Shown here: positions 45,020 through 57,512 of the stretch, in pieces
How the letters are laid out: each line of letters begins with the position of its first letter
Numbering within the stretch: the first letter of the stretch is position 1
Origin: Diphasiastrum complanatum
Taxonomy: Eukaryota; Streptophyta; Lycopodiopsida; Lycopodiales; Lycopodiaceae
Direction of reading: 5' to 3'
DNA length: 64,000 nt
Assembly (NCBI GenBank): GCA_029204225.1
Contig: CM055110.1
Coordinates: 15,224,609-15,288,608, forward strand
Notes under the pieces: model-generated
Databases searched by the model: none
Seen by the model: only the letters and a program-made list of their open reading frames with translations
Told to the model about the DNA's origin: nothing
Program-made: the position numbers and the translations under genes

Positions 45020-46774
45020 GAATGTGTTGGTCCTCTGAGACCAAGCTCTGACAAACTGTTTCAATCCGTACAATGCTTTGTGGAGTTTACAGACATGATT
45101 CTTCATGCCTTCCAGAATGTATCCTTCGGGCTGGATCATGTAGATGTCTTCTTGTATAACTCCATTTAGATAATTTGTACATCAAGTTGATGTACTTCAA
45201 GGTCGTGAGCTACAACATTAGATAGGAGCATTCGGATCGACAAATGTTTGACGACTGGACTGAAAGTCTCACTGTAGTTGACATTCGGGATTTGGGTGAA
45301 TCCTCGTGCTACCAATATTGCCTTCCTTCGATTGATTGCTCCGTTGGCATTGTATTTGATCTTAAAGATCCATTTGCAATCAACAATATTGCAGCCAACA
45401 GGAGCTTCAACTAATGACCATGTCTGATTCTTGATCAGAGAGGAATACTCTCTGTCCATAGTAAACTTTTATTTGATTGAATTGAAGTACTGAGAGCCTG
45501 ACTAGAGGCAGAAAAGCAATGACTTAATTTGTACAAGTATCCATGCCTCTTTCCGAGTGCTAGGATCTTGTCTGTCTTATCAACTACTTTACATTGATCA
45601 CATTCGAATTCTACTCTATGTCCTAGATTTGTGATTCTGCTTACAAAGAGCAGATTCGTGGATAACTTAGGTACATATAGAACTTTGGAGAGTAGCTTAG
45701 ATTGATCATTTGCAAAGCATAATCTTACAGTGCCTTCACCTTTAACAGCTTGTGTGCTATTGTCGCCAAGGTGAACAAATTTTTGGGTACTATAAGGTGT
45801 ATAGGCTCGAAACAGCCGATTAGGCTAGTCATGTGCTGAGTGGCTGCAGAATCCAGGAACCAGGAACTGTCACCATATGCTCCTTGATGGCTGGTCATGA
45901 AGGCATCGTGATCCACTTCTTGAATTGGCTGTGAGGCTTCTGCAGCTGCATTTGCTACTTGATTCGACTATCCTTTGCTGTTGTTCTTCGCTTGAAGTAT
46001 TTGACAGTCTTGAATTTCGTGGTTGTTTCGTTTGCAGTATCTGTAGAACAACTTCTTCTTTGTCTGTGGATTCGACTGTTCCTTGTGTTGAGTTGGTTTC
46101 TGGTCTGGCTTTGATAGCTTCGAGCCTTTCTTCTTCTTCTTCTGCTTTGTCGTGCCCTTGTTGGTGTACAAGGCGTGAAAATACACTGAGGAACTCGAGG
46201 CTTTGTTCCTTCGGGTGTCTTCCTGCAACAACATAGTGATGACTCTCAAAAGAGTCAATTCTGGATGAGTCATGATGAGCATCACCCAGCTATCGTAAGA
46301 ACTTGAAAAACTTGTAAGCAGTTGCATTACTGCGTCTTGATCGTCTATGACAGATTCGACAGTGGCCATTTGTCTTAGCAGGTTCTTGAATTGATTAATG
46401 TGATTCTGCAAAGAATCACCATTCGTCATCTTCAGGAAGTAGAATTTCTTCTTGAGATGTAGCTTGGAAGCTATATCTCACACTTCATATAGGGTGCTCA
46501 AGATGTCCCAGACTTCTTTCGATGTTTGAGCCTCGGATACCTGGCCGATCTGTGTATCCATGATATTGACGATGATCAACGCGAAACCTTTTCCATCCTT
46601 CAGCTTCCATCTAGCGATTGCTGCGTTGTCTGCTTTGAGTTTATCTTCTGCACCTGTAACAACGTCATACAATTTTTTTGCCATTAGTACAGTTTTTATC
46701 TTAAATTTCCACATATGGTAATTGGCTCCATCAAGCTTGTCCATGAGAGGACTGGCTTTCCCTTGGGAATCCAT
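45020..46774 (-). pseudogene. Copia family W gag-pol, integrase missing
   Basis: Gag starts at 46774 (MDSQGKASPLMDKLDGANYH) with a TGA near 46478. A knuckle-like YRYCKRNNHEIQDC (about 46045) has lost its first Cys. The protease has DSAATQHM, so the active-site Gly is Ala (about 45860). After a degraded pre-integrase region (45720-45480), RT starts directly: MDREYSSLIKNQTWSLVEAP, DCKWIFKIKYNANGAINRRK, NYSETFSPVVKHLSIRML, then after a shift LNGVIQEDIYMIQPEGY and YGLKQFVRAW. It ends near 45020, before the YVDD box. Confidence 0.83.
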
Positions 46775-46921
46775 GTGGAAGAATTAGTCTAGGTGATAGG
46801 CAAAACTATTAGTGACCTGAGTATGAAAATTTGATACCAAAAGCAATACAGAACAAGAAGACCATTACTCTATCAGCTAGTAGAGTCTTGTACTGTGGAA
46901 GCTAATCAAGCTATGAAGATA

Positions 46922-46933
46922 GCTCTGATACCA
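46922..46933 (-). other. Primer binding site of Copia family W
   Basis: The minus strand reads TGGTATCAGAGC. The LTR begins next to it at 46934 (TGAATCACTC); its far end was not found. Confidence 0.8.
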
Positions 46934-47460
46934 TGAATCACTCTTGTGGATCTTTTGTAGATCTATTTATGGTCCTAAATTATAATACTTTCACAAAATA
47001 TATCCCTAGGCTCTTCAAAAATTTATGACACTCCATAAATGAAGTTGTAATTGGCTACAAATCTTTTCAAAGGTGTAGCTATCGAACACCATGTAAAATT
47101 ATTCCAATGTAGTTAGCCAACTCCTTAGGACTATACAAAATATGTAGCTTATGTGTTGGATGTGGAAACTCTAGCTCCATTTGAGTTTTCTTAACATTAT
47201 AGTAATTTACGTTGTTGTCCTCCCAAGTCAGGTATCTGAGATTCCAAAAATCTACTATAGAGAATATATATTTTCTATTCAAATAATAATCAAACTTCAT
47301 AGTAAACTTTGCTATTGCTTGTAATCATAATGAGTTATTTTTTGCCATCTAAAAATAGCATTCAAATCTAATGGAAAATTCTTATCTTTAATTATAAGTC
47401 ACAAATACTCTAAGACATACAAGAAATAATTCTCTACTAGTATTTCAAACGATCTAATTA
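46934..47460 (-). repeat. Probable 5' LTR of Copia family W, outer edge not determined
   Basis: The sequence starts TGAATCACTCTTGTGG beside the primer site. No matching GATTCA end is seen nearby, so the LTR is either truncated or has diverged. Confidence 0.45.
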
Positions 47461-47578
47461 TTTTGATTATAAATATATGTCCTTGGACAAGATGCCAAGC
47501 TAATCAGTCTTTTTCTTTGCTATTTAGAATTGGCCACAAGATCCACAAGAAATACAACACAACTGCACCAAGCGAGAG

Positions 47579-47671
<93 letters not shown>

Positions 47672-49780
47672 CTTTGTGGGTGAGGAAGGAGACGATAAAG
47701 ATGAGGATGAGAAGAAGTTATAGGGAGTTGCTAGTGTGGTAAATACGAGGCAAGGTGTAGGAAGTGCAATGGTTTGGACAACAATGCCATCCGTTGACCC
47801 TTCTCTCTGCAACTGGCCATGATTTTTTATCCCACCTCATCACTCCAGGTCGCTCTCCATCCTCCTCCCACCACCACCCTCCTAGGCACCTCACCTATTT
47901 CTAGAGCACCTGTGTCTAGAGAATGAAATTTTTAAAACGTTTTTTATATGCAAGTACATTTTGAAAACGTTAAAAAATGCAACTGTGAGAATGGGTTCTA
48001 GGCACTAGCATGTTTGTTGTGGGCGCTCTATCGATGATCAAGTTGCCCCCACCTTGTGTTGCATATCACAAGCTCCCAGACATTCTTGGCAATCATTTTC
48101 ATAGATTTTGCTATGGAGACACTCCAGGTGACCTGATCAGCATCTCATATTGCTCCAAAAATCACTCGTCAACGTTTTTAAATGACTTTGAATACTATCT
48201 ATTGTTTCTATTTAACAATCTTGAATAGTGTGTTGTTTTGTATACTCTTTACATATTTGTTCCATATATTCTATACAAATTTGTCTTGTTCAAATTTATT
48301 ACGTACAAATTTGGTCTGTACATGTACAACAATTTTGTTCAGACATATCTACATGCATATAACATTGTCTTCATTGCAAAAATGTATGGACTGTGACCAA
48401 GTGAGTAGTTTTAAAAAATTCTCTATTTGTTCCATGCTCTGATTATCATGTGATTGGACACATGTATCATTGGGTTTTTTCTTTTTTGGCTTTGACCACG
48501 CAGGCCACCTCCCCACATAGACACTATCACTCCCAAGACAAGGTTTGATCTCTTTGATCCTCGACAACAAGCAATGAAAGTAGTGGTAATTGTTGATGTG
48601 TATTACCCTTCGTGGATGAAAAAAATAATCATCAGCTGAAAGTTTCTGGAGAACATTTTGGGCGACAATCACACATTAATGATACTGAGTGCTATGATTG
48701 GTTCTAATTCAGAAATGCCAACCATGATTTAGCCAGCAAGTCAAAGATATAGAGGTTATGGATCTCTATATCTTGCAAAACACTTTCTCACTCGAATACT
48801 AAATTCTAAATTTCTAGTACCTTGAGATTTTATTATGAGTAATTGCATTTTTTTGACAATTACTGCTGGTTTTGTCGATTTTGTTTCCATTCTTTATTGG
48901 ATCACATAAGCTATTTAAAAAAAAGGTTTTGAAGGTTTTGATAAGTTCAACACTAATCAGGGTGGGAAAAGCTAGCCCACACATGGGGCAAGCCAGCCCG
49001 TGCATGAGGCAAGCTAGCTCGAGCACGTGCACTGAAGCCCTTGCGATAGTGTCTTGTCCATGAGGCACCGTCGAACGATGTCAACAACATGCGAGCTCTG
49101 GGAGACTAGGAGCACCTAGTGTTGCAACACCTGGCACACCAAGTGTGAGCGCAAGTGCCAATGTGCTGTTGGCTGAAATTTTTTCTAAGTTAAAAAAGTC
49201 GTGCTTTACCCGATAGGCTTGTTGCCTTGTCATGAGAGAGCCCAAAGCAAGGAGACATGATAGGCTATCTGCCCTCTCACGAGAGGATTGTTCATGCGTC
49301 CCTCGAGGTCCTACCAAGTATATGATGAGTGAACATGGCTGATCAGTTAAAAGAAATGCCACATCCTAAACAAAGTGGATCGCACTTCTTTGACCCTCAA
49401 CATCTCCATGTCAAAGATAGTTGGACAGTTGGAGAGACCAACGTGGAAGTTGGATTGGAACCACTGTGGAGGTTGTGTCAAAACACATCATGAATTTCTT
49501 GGTTGTGACAAGAACATTGGGATTAATGAAGTTTTGATGAAGCCTTGGCTGCAGACATGGGCACACTACATGCATTCCATGATGGTGTCTTATCACTAGT
49601 TGCAGCCACCTTTTGCGCTAGCACCTTTCGGCCAACCAACGTTGGTTTGGCTCAACCAAGTGTGAGTGTTGGAGCCTAAGGAAATGCCAGCATGGGATGA
49701 GCTTGCCCGTGCAAACACCCTTGTGTGCATGCCATTAGCCGGGCACTGGTGCCGATGTGTTGTTTGTTTGTGAATCACTA
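47461..49780. other. Intergenic DNA, no gene recognised
   Basis: Apart from the GA microsatellite at 47574-47669, this stretch has no recognised gene. Around 48965-49030 short units of the type GGCAAGCCAGCCCGTGCATGA repeat two to three times imperfectly. Open frames here lack motifs. Confidence 0.6.
47574..47669. repeat. (GA)n microsatellite
   Basis: A near-perfect 96-bp GA tract. Open frames of ERERER or LSLSLS across it are artefacts. Confidence 0.97.
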
Positions 49781-49789
49781 AGATCCAAA

Positions 49790-50361
49790 ATTATCTATTG
49801 ATCTTTGGTATGCCAAGACAACACAATTAGCACCATTGGAAATGTAGAAAATCAACATCTACTTAATGAAAGAGATGTAAACTCAATAAGATATTGATCA
49901 AACATCAAACATATCATAACATGAAGTTGTTGTCCCACAAAAATAGTAAGTTATTGTATTTCACATGTGTGAACCCAATGAACCATATATCAAAGCATTC
50001 TACACACAAAATTGCAAGACATCATCAATATAGTGCACCAATCCATTGATGAACCCAAGAGAACTCATGCATAAGCATGAAATGAGATAGGAGAGACAAG
50101 ATCATCCTCTTCCCATGACTTTACATCTATTTATAACAGGTCCATGCCTCATTAATGAGCTTGGTTTCCCTCCATATCAAAAATCCTACTATTAATGTGA
50201 ACTAAATTCAATGTATCTAACATTCAAATTTGAATGTGTCCAAATGCTTTTAGACTAATATAACTTTGAAAAGTCAAACTCTAAGTCTATTATGAAAATT
50301 GGCCTCAATTGCCAAATAAACAAATATGACCAAAATATCAAACTAGTTGACAATTTCTCAC
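49790..50361 (-). repeat. 3' LTR of Copia family Z, minus-strand copy
   Basis: On the minus strand it starts TGTGAGAAATTGTCAACTAG after a GAAGAGGGAG tract and matches 42825-43139. The outer end near 49790 is uncertain. It includes a TTATAAATAG box (about 50136) and a TTCACATGTGTGAA palindrome (about 49964). Confidence 0.65.
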
Positions 50362-50600
50362 ACTCCCTCTTCAACTAGTTTTAGCATAGATTTTGAGAAT
50401 ACTTCAAGTGAAGTCCTATGCTTTGTAAACAAGTCTTTTCCCAATGCTTTGGTAAAGATATCAGCTACACATTCCTTTGAAGAAACATGTTGAAGCTCCA
50501 CCTCCTTTGCCATGACTTGCTCTCTCACAAAGTGATATGCCACCTCAATAACTTCCCTTGCATTTTACCTTTTGCAATCAAGACATCCTTCCTTTTGATC
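50358..50600 (-). pseudogene. Copia family Z RNase H C terminus
   Basis: The minus strand reads AYHFVREQVMAKEVELQHVS, SKECVADIFTKALGKDLF and SMLKLVEEGV, ending at the LTR. Upstream coding sequence is lost at about 50600. Confidence 0.85.
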
Positions 50601-50691
50601 ATACTATGAGAAATTGGCAAAAATCTAGCTTGGTATTTTTTATGATAGAAGTTTGTAAGTGAATCTCACATGTGTGGAGGATGTTCCCACG

Positions 50692-51427
50692 TGTGGAGAA
50701 TTGTAAAGTAAATAAAAAGTGTTTGATATAGGGGTCTCATAGAGTTTCATAGTCAAGCATTTAGGTGTAGGATGTTGATAGGGTCAAATTTGGCATAGAT
50801 GGCAAATTATCTATTTCCACTTGTAATGCCACTATTGAGCCAAAAAAAAGTAGGAGGCCAAACTCGTGCCAATTAGAGTGTAGACAAGTGTAATGCTTTT
50901 GTTTGATGAAGTTTAAGAGGTCCAATAGGATTTAGAGGTGGAACCAGGAGTGGTCCAATAGAATTTGAGGTTTGCTTGAAAATGGTCCAATAGAATTTAG
51001 AGGTGCATGGATCAATGGTCCAATAGGATTAAGAGGTGGCAATGTGTGGTCCAATCATAGTTAGGCATAATGGTAGCTCATGGATCTACTAGCATCACTG
51101 TACTCCTCATTTGGATCTAATTGATTTTGAGATTGAGTGGATTTTGAGTGTAAGTGATTTTCTAGCTTTCTATCTCTACCCGAGAGCTATTGATGGTTTT
51201 CTCTCTCTACCTGAGGAGAGCAGCTTGTTTTACTTAGATTACTTTTGGAACACTTCCCACATGTGTGAGTGAGATTTGGAAGTGATTGAATGCATGTAGT
51301 AGTGTGTTTTTGCCATAGGATCTAAGATTGATCTTGAATCTCAATCTAGTCTTGATCTTGATGCATCTACACACCTTAGGAGATCACAAGTACATGTTGT
51401 GGACACTCCACATGTGTGAAATCAACA
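50692..51427 (+). repeat. LTR of Copia P copy 3
   Basis: It ends ATCAACA before the primer site at 51428-51440. The left edge is at TGTGGAGAATTG (50692), or at TGTTCCC (50682) if homology to copy 4 is followed further. Both copies are preceded by GAGGA in that case. Confidence 0.8.
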
Positions 51428-51440
51428 TGGTATCAGAGCC
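51428..51440 (+). other. Primer binding site, initiator Met-tRNA
   Basis: TGGTATCAGAGCC follows the LTR directly. The leader (51441-52173) is collinear with copies 1 and 2. Confidence 0.9.
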
Positions 51441-52173
51441 TTCCTAAGGTTACAATGCATTTTGATCCATTTGAGTGAAAACTATTCATCAATCTTGAGC
51501 TAGAAATTGTCAAGATCCATTTTCCTAGCTATCTTGCCCAATTTTGGATCAAAAGAGATCAATAGGGCATTGATTGGGTCTGACCTAGTACTGTACGGAA
51601 TCAGGTGCTTAGACATGTGTTAGGAACATTTAGTTTCAGTTTGGAAGTTCTCTTTCATGTTTGATCCAAAAATCTTGCTAGATAGCTTGTTTTGAGGCTA
51701 TTTTTGTCTAGTTTCTGATGCAATCAGTTTCATCCCCCAATAAAAAGCTATAAGCTTTTGAAGAGAGTTAGGTAGGGCACCTAGACCTGGGTGGACACCT
51801 TTGGTTTGGTCAAGAGATTGCTTGTTTGATCCAAAATCACAGTTGAATGCTTACCAATCTCATTTATATGTGATCTAGGCACTGTTTTGAGATCTTAGCC
51901 ATTTTGTTTCATGCAATATCATTGTATTTGAGTCAAATTTGGTTTCTTAGTGTATTTCACACGTGCTAAGAGTGTTTGATCCTAACTTTGCCCATACTCC
52001 ATCATTTGATGTGAAGTAGATCTAGTTTTGGAGAGATTGAGATAGCTAGTGAGACTCATCTCACAGTTTGTTGCAAGATCTTGCATAGGAGATGGTAGCA
52101 CACCATTATTGGATCCTGTAGTGAGAGAGAAGCAACATTTTTTGTTCATCACTTTTATTTATCTCCACTTTAC

Positions 52174-52646
52174 ATGACTTCAATGAGTTCATACTTGTTG
52201 CAACCAAGTGAGAGATTGTCTACTTCCAATTATTCAATATGGAAGTTGAGGATGGAGTCCATCTTGATACTCCAAGATGTGATGGACATTGTACTTGGGA
52301 TTGAGGAGGAGCCTCAAGTCCTTCAAGAAGTACAAAAATACAAGAAGAGAGCTAGGATGGCTCTCCACTACATTAAGATGAATGTCTCTAAGGAGATATT
52401 GAGGGAGATTGGTGATTGTTCTACATCCAAGGAAGCTTGGGATTGTCTCAAGTCCATCTATGAGGCTAAGAACAACTCTAGGCTCCTCACTCTTAGAAAT
52501 CAAATCTTCCAAAGTAGTCAAAAGAGTGATGAGAGTGTATCTAGTTATGTTTTGAGAGTCAACGATATTCATAGGGAGCTTGCATGTATTGGTGACTCAA
52601 TCAATCAAAAGTGAGCTAGTCGAAGTCATTCTCAATGGCTTGAGGA
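52174..52646 (+). pseudogene. Copia P gag N-terminal part, copy 3
   Basis: It reads MTSMSSYLLQPSERLSTSNY through NNSRLLTLRNQIFQSSQKSD to ACIGDSINQK without a stop, the best-kept gag N terminus of the family here. One inserted base (AAAAGTGAGC for AAAATGAGC) creates a TGA at 52612-52614. Homology continues as VEVILNGL to 52646, where another family P LTR begins. Confidence 0.87.
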
Positions 52647-52908
52647 TGTTTCCACGTGTGGAGAATTGTAAAGTGAATAAAAAATGTTTGATATAGGGGT
52701 CTCATAGAGTTTCATAGTCAAGCATTTAGTGTAGGATGTTGATAGGGTCAAATTTGGCATAGATGGCAAATTATCCATTTCCACTTGTAATGCCACTATT
52801 GAGCCAAAAAAGAGTAGGAGGCCAAACTCGTGCCAATTAGAGTGTAGACAAGTCTAATGCTTTTGTTTGATGAAGTTTAAGAGGTCCAATAGAGTTTAGA
52901 GGTGGGGA

Positions 52909-53670
52909 TAGGGGGAGTTCATAACTATGATCCGGGGTCAAGGAATCCAAGTACATACTCCTCTACGCTGAGGACACCCATAGCAACCCTCTAGTTTTTT
53001 ATGGCCCGCCCCCAATCAGCTAGTGACTGGAGTGAAGTCGTAACAAGGTAGCTCGGAAATGTGAAAAAAAAAATGGAAGTCCTCACTCAGGGAGAGTTCA
53101 TAACCGATCTGGGTCATAGGATTTTCAACCCTTGTTTAGACCCAAAAACTACTTTGTAACAATTTGACTGGTATAAAGTACTTATGAAATATCTTCTTGT
53201 CACAACGTTTGAGTAAAAAACCATGGCGAGTAATATAGTTGTAGTGGTAGGATGGTGCACGTTCGTTCGCCAGGAACCAATCACTAGAATTTGTTAATTC
53301 CCAAATTTTTAGTAAAATCAAGATAACTATAGGATAAAAGGTTATATTTATGTCATTTGCTAAGTATTTTGGTTCGTTCCCATTAAGATTCTGTAGTAAA
53401 TGTGTAAGAAATCTCTTCATCAAAATGATTAGGAAATTTTTTTTTCCATCTCGCGCATTCACAAGGTAGGTAAATGTCTCGCGCTGGATGAAAAAAAGAA
53501 ATGAAAACCCAATGCTCCAGCACCATACATGACAGTTGCCCGCCATTCAGGCTCTCCTTTATCAAACAAACAGTATTCTGTCAGCTCTTAGAGTACTAGG
53601 ACAGCTTGTGAGCTCGTCCCGCATTATCTTTTCCTGAGGAGTCAAGGTAGCTTCAATGACGAGTCATCAT
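52909..53670. other. Insert with plastid 16S rRNA 3' piece
   Basis: The sequence GCTAGTGACTGGAGTGAAGT, continuing CGTAACAAGGTAGC (about 53018-53051), is the conserved 3' part of plastid 16S rRNA. A little downstream TCAGGGAGAG also occurs in the plastid 16S-trnI spacer. The rest of the 760 bp does not match plastid sequence I can recall and looks like a patchwork, with GAGTTCATAAC twice (52917 and 53094). It is a small nuclear copy of organelle DNA, perhaps joined during break repair. Confidence 0.65.
53136..53546 (-). CDS. Unrecognised 136-codon reading frame inside the organelle-like insert
   Basis: The frame is rich in Phe, Leu, Ile and Lys and contains NSSDWFLANERAPSYHYNYI and FIPVKLLQSSFWV. 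I do not recognise it. Its AT-rich codon use would suit an organellar open frame carried along with the 16S piece, but it could be chance. Confidence 0.2.
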   Translation of the reverse strand: MAGNCHVWCWSIGFSFLFFIQRETFTYLVNARDGKKNFLIILMKRFLTHLLQNLNGNEPKYLANDINITFYPIVILILLKIWELTNSSDWFLANERAPSYHYNYITRHGFLLKRCDKKIFHKYFIPVKLLQSSFWV

Positions 53671-54103
53671 CCAATAGAATTTAGAGGTGCATGGATCAAT
53701 GGTCCAATAGGATTAAGAGGTGGCAAAGTGTGGTCCAATCATAGTTAAGCATAGTGGTAGCTCATGGATCTACTAGTATCACTGTACTCCTCATTTGGAT
53801 CTAATTGATTTTGAGATTGAGTGGATTTTGAGTGTAAGTGATTTTCTAGCTTTCTCTCTCTACTCGAGAGCTATTGATGGTTTTCTCTCTCTACCCGAGG
53901 AGAGCAACTTGTTTAAACTTAGATTACTTTTGGAACACTTCCCACATGTGTGAGTGAGAGTTGGAAGTGATTGAATGCATGTAGTAGTGTGTTTTTGCCA
54001 TAGGATCTAAGATTGATCTTGAATCTCAATCTAGTCTTGATCTTGGTGCATCTACACACCTTAGGAGATCACAAGTACATGTTGTGGACACTCCACACGT
54101 GTG

Positions 54104-54888
54104 CACATACAAGCATCTCCATGAAACTCCAGTTTAAGACCTGTGTTTATTATCAATTGACTCACACTAAGTAGGCTCTTAGTAATAGATGTAATGAACA
54201 AAACATCCTTCAAATGAACATTCCTATTTGTAGAGAGTGAAACAGAAATTGTGCCAATCCCTTTGATTGCACACTCACCATCATTGGCCATGTAGATCAC
54301 CCTCTTGTCATCTCCATATGCCAACAAAGAAGTAAAATGCTCCTTGTGAAAAGTCATGTGTGTGCTTGCTCCACTATAAATCCTCCATTGGAACAATATC
54401 TCCAATAATAGAACTCAAACATGAAGACATCACAAAACCATCATCATTTGTGTTTTGAACATCAACACCATCCTCATCAAGAGTTAGATTACCTTGCATG
54501 TCTCCTTGATCTCTCTTCTTTTTGTAGCAATCACTAGCAAAGTGACCCTTGATGCCTTGAATAGAAGCACTTCAATTTAGACATATCTTTCTTCTTACCA
54601 AAAAAAAAAGACTCACCATGATCTTGCCCTTTAGGCCACTTGCCCTTTCCTTTTCCCTTGAACTTGCCTTTGATTAACATTGCCTCCTCACCATCTTGAG
54701 ATGATGTTGTAGATCCACCTCTTGCTTGAAGCCTATATTCCTCATTGATCAAGATCTCTTGAAGATTTATGAAACTTGGCAAAGTTTTTTGAATAGTAAG
54801 ACTTTGTACAATGTTAGCATGAGCATCCAACAAACCATTAACAATAACTTGAACAAGCTCTCCTTCCTTAATGCTCAAAGGTATTAGG
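54104..54888 (-). pseudogene. Copia relic: gag 3' part and protease
   Basis: The minus strand from 54888 starts inside gag (SIKEGELVQVIVNGLLDAHA). A knuckle KCFYSRHQG..HFASDC is frameshifted near 54560. The protease reads YSGASTHM for DSGA (about 54380), followed by GTISVSLSTNRNVHLKDVLF and LLSVSQLI. It ends at 54104 in the fused LTR. The start corresponds to the same gag position at which three family P pieces break. Confidence 0.8.
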
Positions 54889-54889
54889 C

Positions 54890-55713
54890 CGACAGGTTAG
54901 AGCCCGTTCCCCAAGAGCTTAACCCATTCACGTTCATGCAAGGAACACTCAGAACCACAAGCCGCGACAGATATGGAAACAACCAATTCCTGGACCAAAT
55001 GGTCCCGACAGCATACCGCTAGCGCCACGGACCGAATGGTCCCGACGGCATACCGCTGGCGTCCCGGGATACGACCCTCAACTATATGCCAAGTTAAAAA
55101 AATTTGAAAGCGGCCTTACAACTGGCGCTTTTACCGAACACTGAAACCTAGAAGGTAATCAGAGTCAGTTTGAGGAAGATCCCACTTTAGTGATAAATCT
55201 GAGAAGGTTACATTTCAAGTGTGTGACCGACCCTAGTCTCCGGGGCGCTAGCATGCCAAGGCGAGAGCCATGACAACATTCCAGCAAGGGAGGCTGAGAC
55301 TTGGTTGGAGCTCGCCCTGAGTCGCAACCCGCACTCCCCTATAGTATTGGTGTGATTCAGCACCCCTCCTCATACCAAGCACTCTACCCAAGCTGGTAAA
55401 GCACATTTTTCTCTCTCTAGGATTTTCTCTTTCTAGAAAGTCATTTTCTCTCTCTAGATTTTATTGATCCCCAGGCTTCCTTTAATCATGCCTAGATCGT
55501 GTGAGGTGATTGCACATCGATCTGAGCTCTCTGGACTCCGCTAGAACTGATCAAAGATTTTCAGCCATAGGAACTTGGCACCGGCTGGATTCTGGTCACA
55601 GTGGCGCCGGGAGCGGCGCCGGCGCCGTTGGCGCCGGGAGCAGCAGGGGCGCTGCTGGCGCCGGGGACATAGCTGGCGCCGGAAGTAAAGCTTGTAAAGG
55701 TGGCTTTACAACA
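54890..55713 (-). repeat. 3' LTR of the LARD-like element, truncated
   Basis: It starts at (C)GACAGGTTAGAGCC where Copia sequence stops, and ends TTTACAACA next to the purine tract. It holds a direct duplication of ATGGTCCCGACGGCATACCG (near 54999 and 55039), TCTCTCTAG units (55410-55460) and a GGCGCC-rich stretch (55603-55684). Confidence 0.85.
55603..55684. repeat. GGCGCC-palindrome-rich GC block in LTR
   Basis: Within about 80 bp the palindrome GGCGCC or its core occurs at least five times, interleaved with GGAGC. The matching block in the other LTR (59392-59464) has lost several copies by C-to-T type changes, as expected for decay of CpG-rich DNA. Confidence 0.85.
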
Positions 55714-57012
55714 TCCACCCCACCTTTATAAAATCTGATGTCCTCATCAGATGTCAGATTAAGTACAGGTGTCTCCCAATTAAAATAACTATACATTTAA
55801 GCTACTTGGCACAGTACTCAATTTACTGGCCACTTTTTATTAACATTGAAGCTGGCACACCACAAGTCGGAGGCTCAGCTCCTTTGTTTGGGAAAAGCGT
55901 AGATTTGTTATCGCTTTCGTAAAACCCGAGAACCTTATTAACTGGTGACAGAGGCCTTTCTTTGAAATGTTCGTCCCTGTCGCTTCTGACTTTCGACTTT
56001 GGAACTCCTTTGAGCTCCTGATTTGTCCTTGATGCACTTTGTGTTGAGCTCCCTGAGCTCCAGATTTGTTCAGTTCCGCACAGGTATCAAGGCTCCCTGA
56101 GCCGAAGGATTTATCGTTTGATTGTCCACTTTATGGTCCACTCCGTGCCTTGTTGTTTCTGCACCTTGATTTCTCTCCTTGTCCCAGCCTGATCTTGATA
56201 CTTTTTCATCTTGGCTCTTTAAGGTAGGCAAAGATTGAGTACTTCGCAATGCACCTCTCACTTAGCTTGAAGTAGCTCTTCGAATCAGCCCAAATGTAAC
56301 CATTGACCTCGTGGAAAAGCCAAAGGGTCGCACCAGTTTGATCCGCATCCGAACTATCTCTTCGCGTTTGTTTGAAGCACCATGTCCGTCGCGCAAAACT
56401 TGACTTTCACAATTCCATCACTGGTCAGTTGCCTCACAGTCAAAACAAGAAGTGTACATCGAGCTTGGTTTCAAGTAGCTCTCTTTGAATCAGAAACATG
56501 CACCCAAAGTTTGCAGTAATCCGATCTCAAAGCAAACTATCCCTTAGCGTCCGTTCGAAATACCAAGTCTCTCATGCAAGACTCAACTTTCACAGTTCCT
56601 TCATTGATCAGCTGCCTTACACGTAACACAAGCCAGCGCACTCATATGTTTCCTCATCATTGCTGGTCCAGAGAAAGCCTATAACAAACTTTCCTTTCCT
56701 CAACAAAAACTTGTCAACTTATTAGGTCCAAAGTTCGCCAGTCTCCTCGTGTGAGTATGGCTAGGTCACCTTGAATTTGCCCCCATTTTGATCAACTTTC
56801 ATTCAAAATTTGCCCCAAGAGAGAGGTGTGTGTGATAGTTCCCCTCCACTTATAAAAACAGCTGATCGGACTTAGAGTAGGGTTCTTCGGACAAAAAGCC
56901 TTTCCAACACTTTGCTTCCCATCTGCTAGGATTACGGCTCGATCCAACTTGTTGCCAATCTCTAAAGAGGATCCTAGTCTTTTCCCCTTTGAGAAAAAAC
57001 CCAACTGATACT

Positions 57013-57512
57013 GGATATCACCCATGCTCAGTGAGTTTCAGTTCCGAAGGTGGCCGTCCCAAAATGAAGACCAACTGCTATAGAAGATCTCCCCTGAAAT
57101 TGCCCTTTCCAACTTTTGACTTCCTGCTTGCGTCTGGTGGGCATTGTCGCAAATGAAACCAACCCAAGAAACAGGCTAGCCATCCATCCTTTGCAAACAT
57201 TGAGTCATTTCGTTGTCGTTCACGTGCGAGTACTTGAACTGCAAATCCGCCGCACAGATTCTGGATATCGCCCATGCTCAGTGAGTTTCAGTTCCGAAGG
57301 TGGCCGTCCCAAAATGAAAACCAACTGCTCCATAGAAGATCTCCCCTGAAATGGCCCTTTCCAACTTTTGACTTCCTGCTTGCGTCTGGTGGGCGTTGTC
57401 GCAAATGAAACTAACCCAAGAAACAGGCTAGCCATCCATCCTTTGCAAACATTGAGTCGTTTCGTTGTCGTTCACGTGTGAGTACTTGAACTGCAAATCC
57501 GCCCCACAGATT
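57013..57512. repeat. Tandem duplication, period 250 bp
   Basis: The unit GGATATC(A/G)CCCATGCTCA... at 57013-57262 is repeated at 57263-57512 with few differences, including AACCAACTGCTATAG versus AACCAACTGCTCCATAG. Confidence 0.93.

Larger units (their letters stand above)
52657..54103 (+). repeat. LTR of Copia P copy 4, split by an insert (52657-52908 and 53671-54103)
   Basis: The left part starts TGTGGAGAATTG and includes GTTGATAGGGTCAAATTTGG. The right part resumes at CCAATAGAATTTAGAGG and runs to CACACGTGTG at 54094-54103, short of its ATCAACA end, where it is joined to another Copia. About 60 bp of LTR were lost at the insertion point. The left end abuts gag of copy 3. Confidence 0.82.

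Noticed and set aside
54890-55713. LTR pair defined only as the 824-bp direct repeat starting GACAGGTTAG
   Set aside because: A Met-tRNA primer site at 58253-58265 puts the LTR end at 58268; the left copy is simply truncated at a Copia junction.
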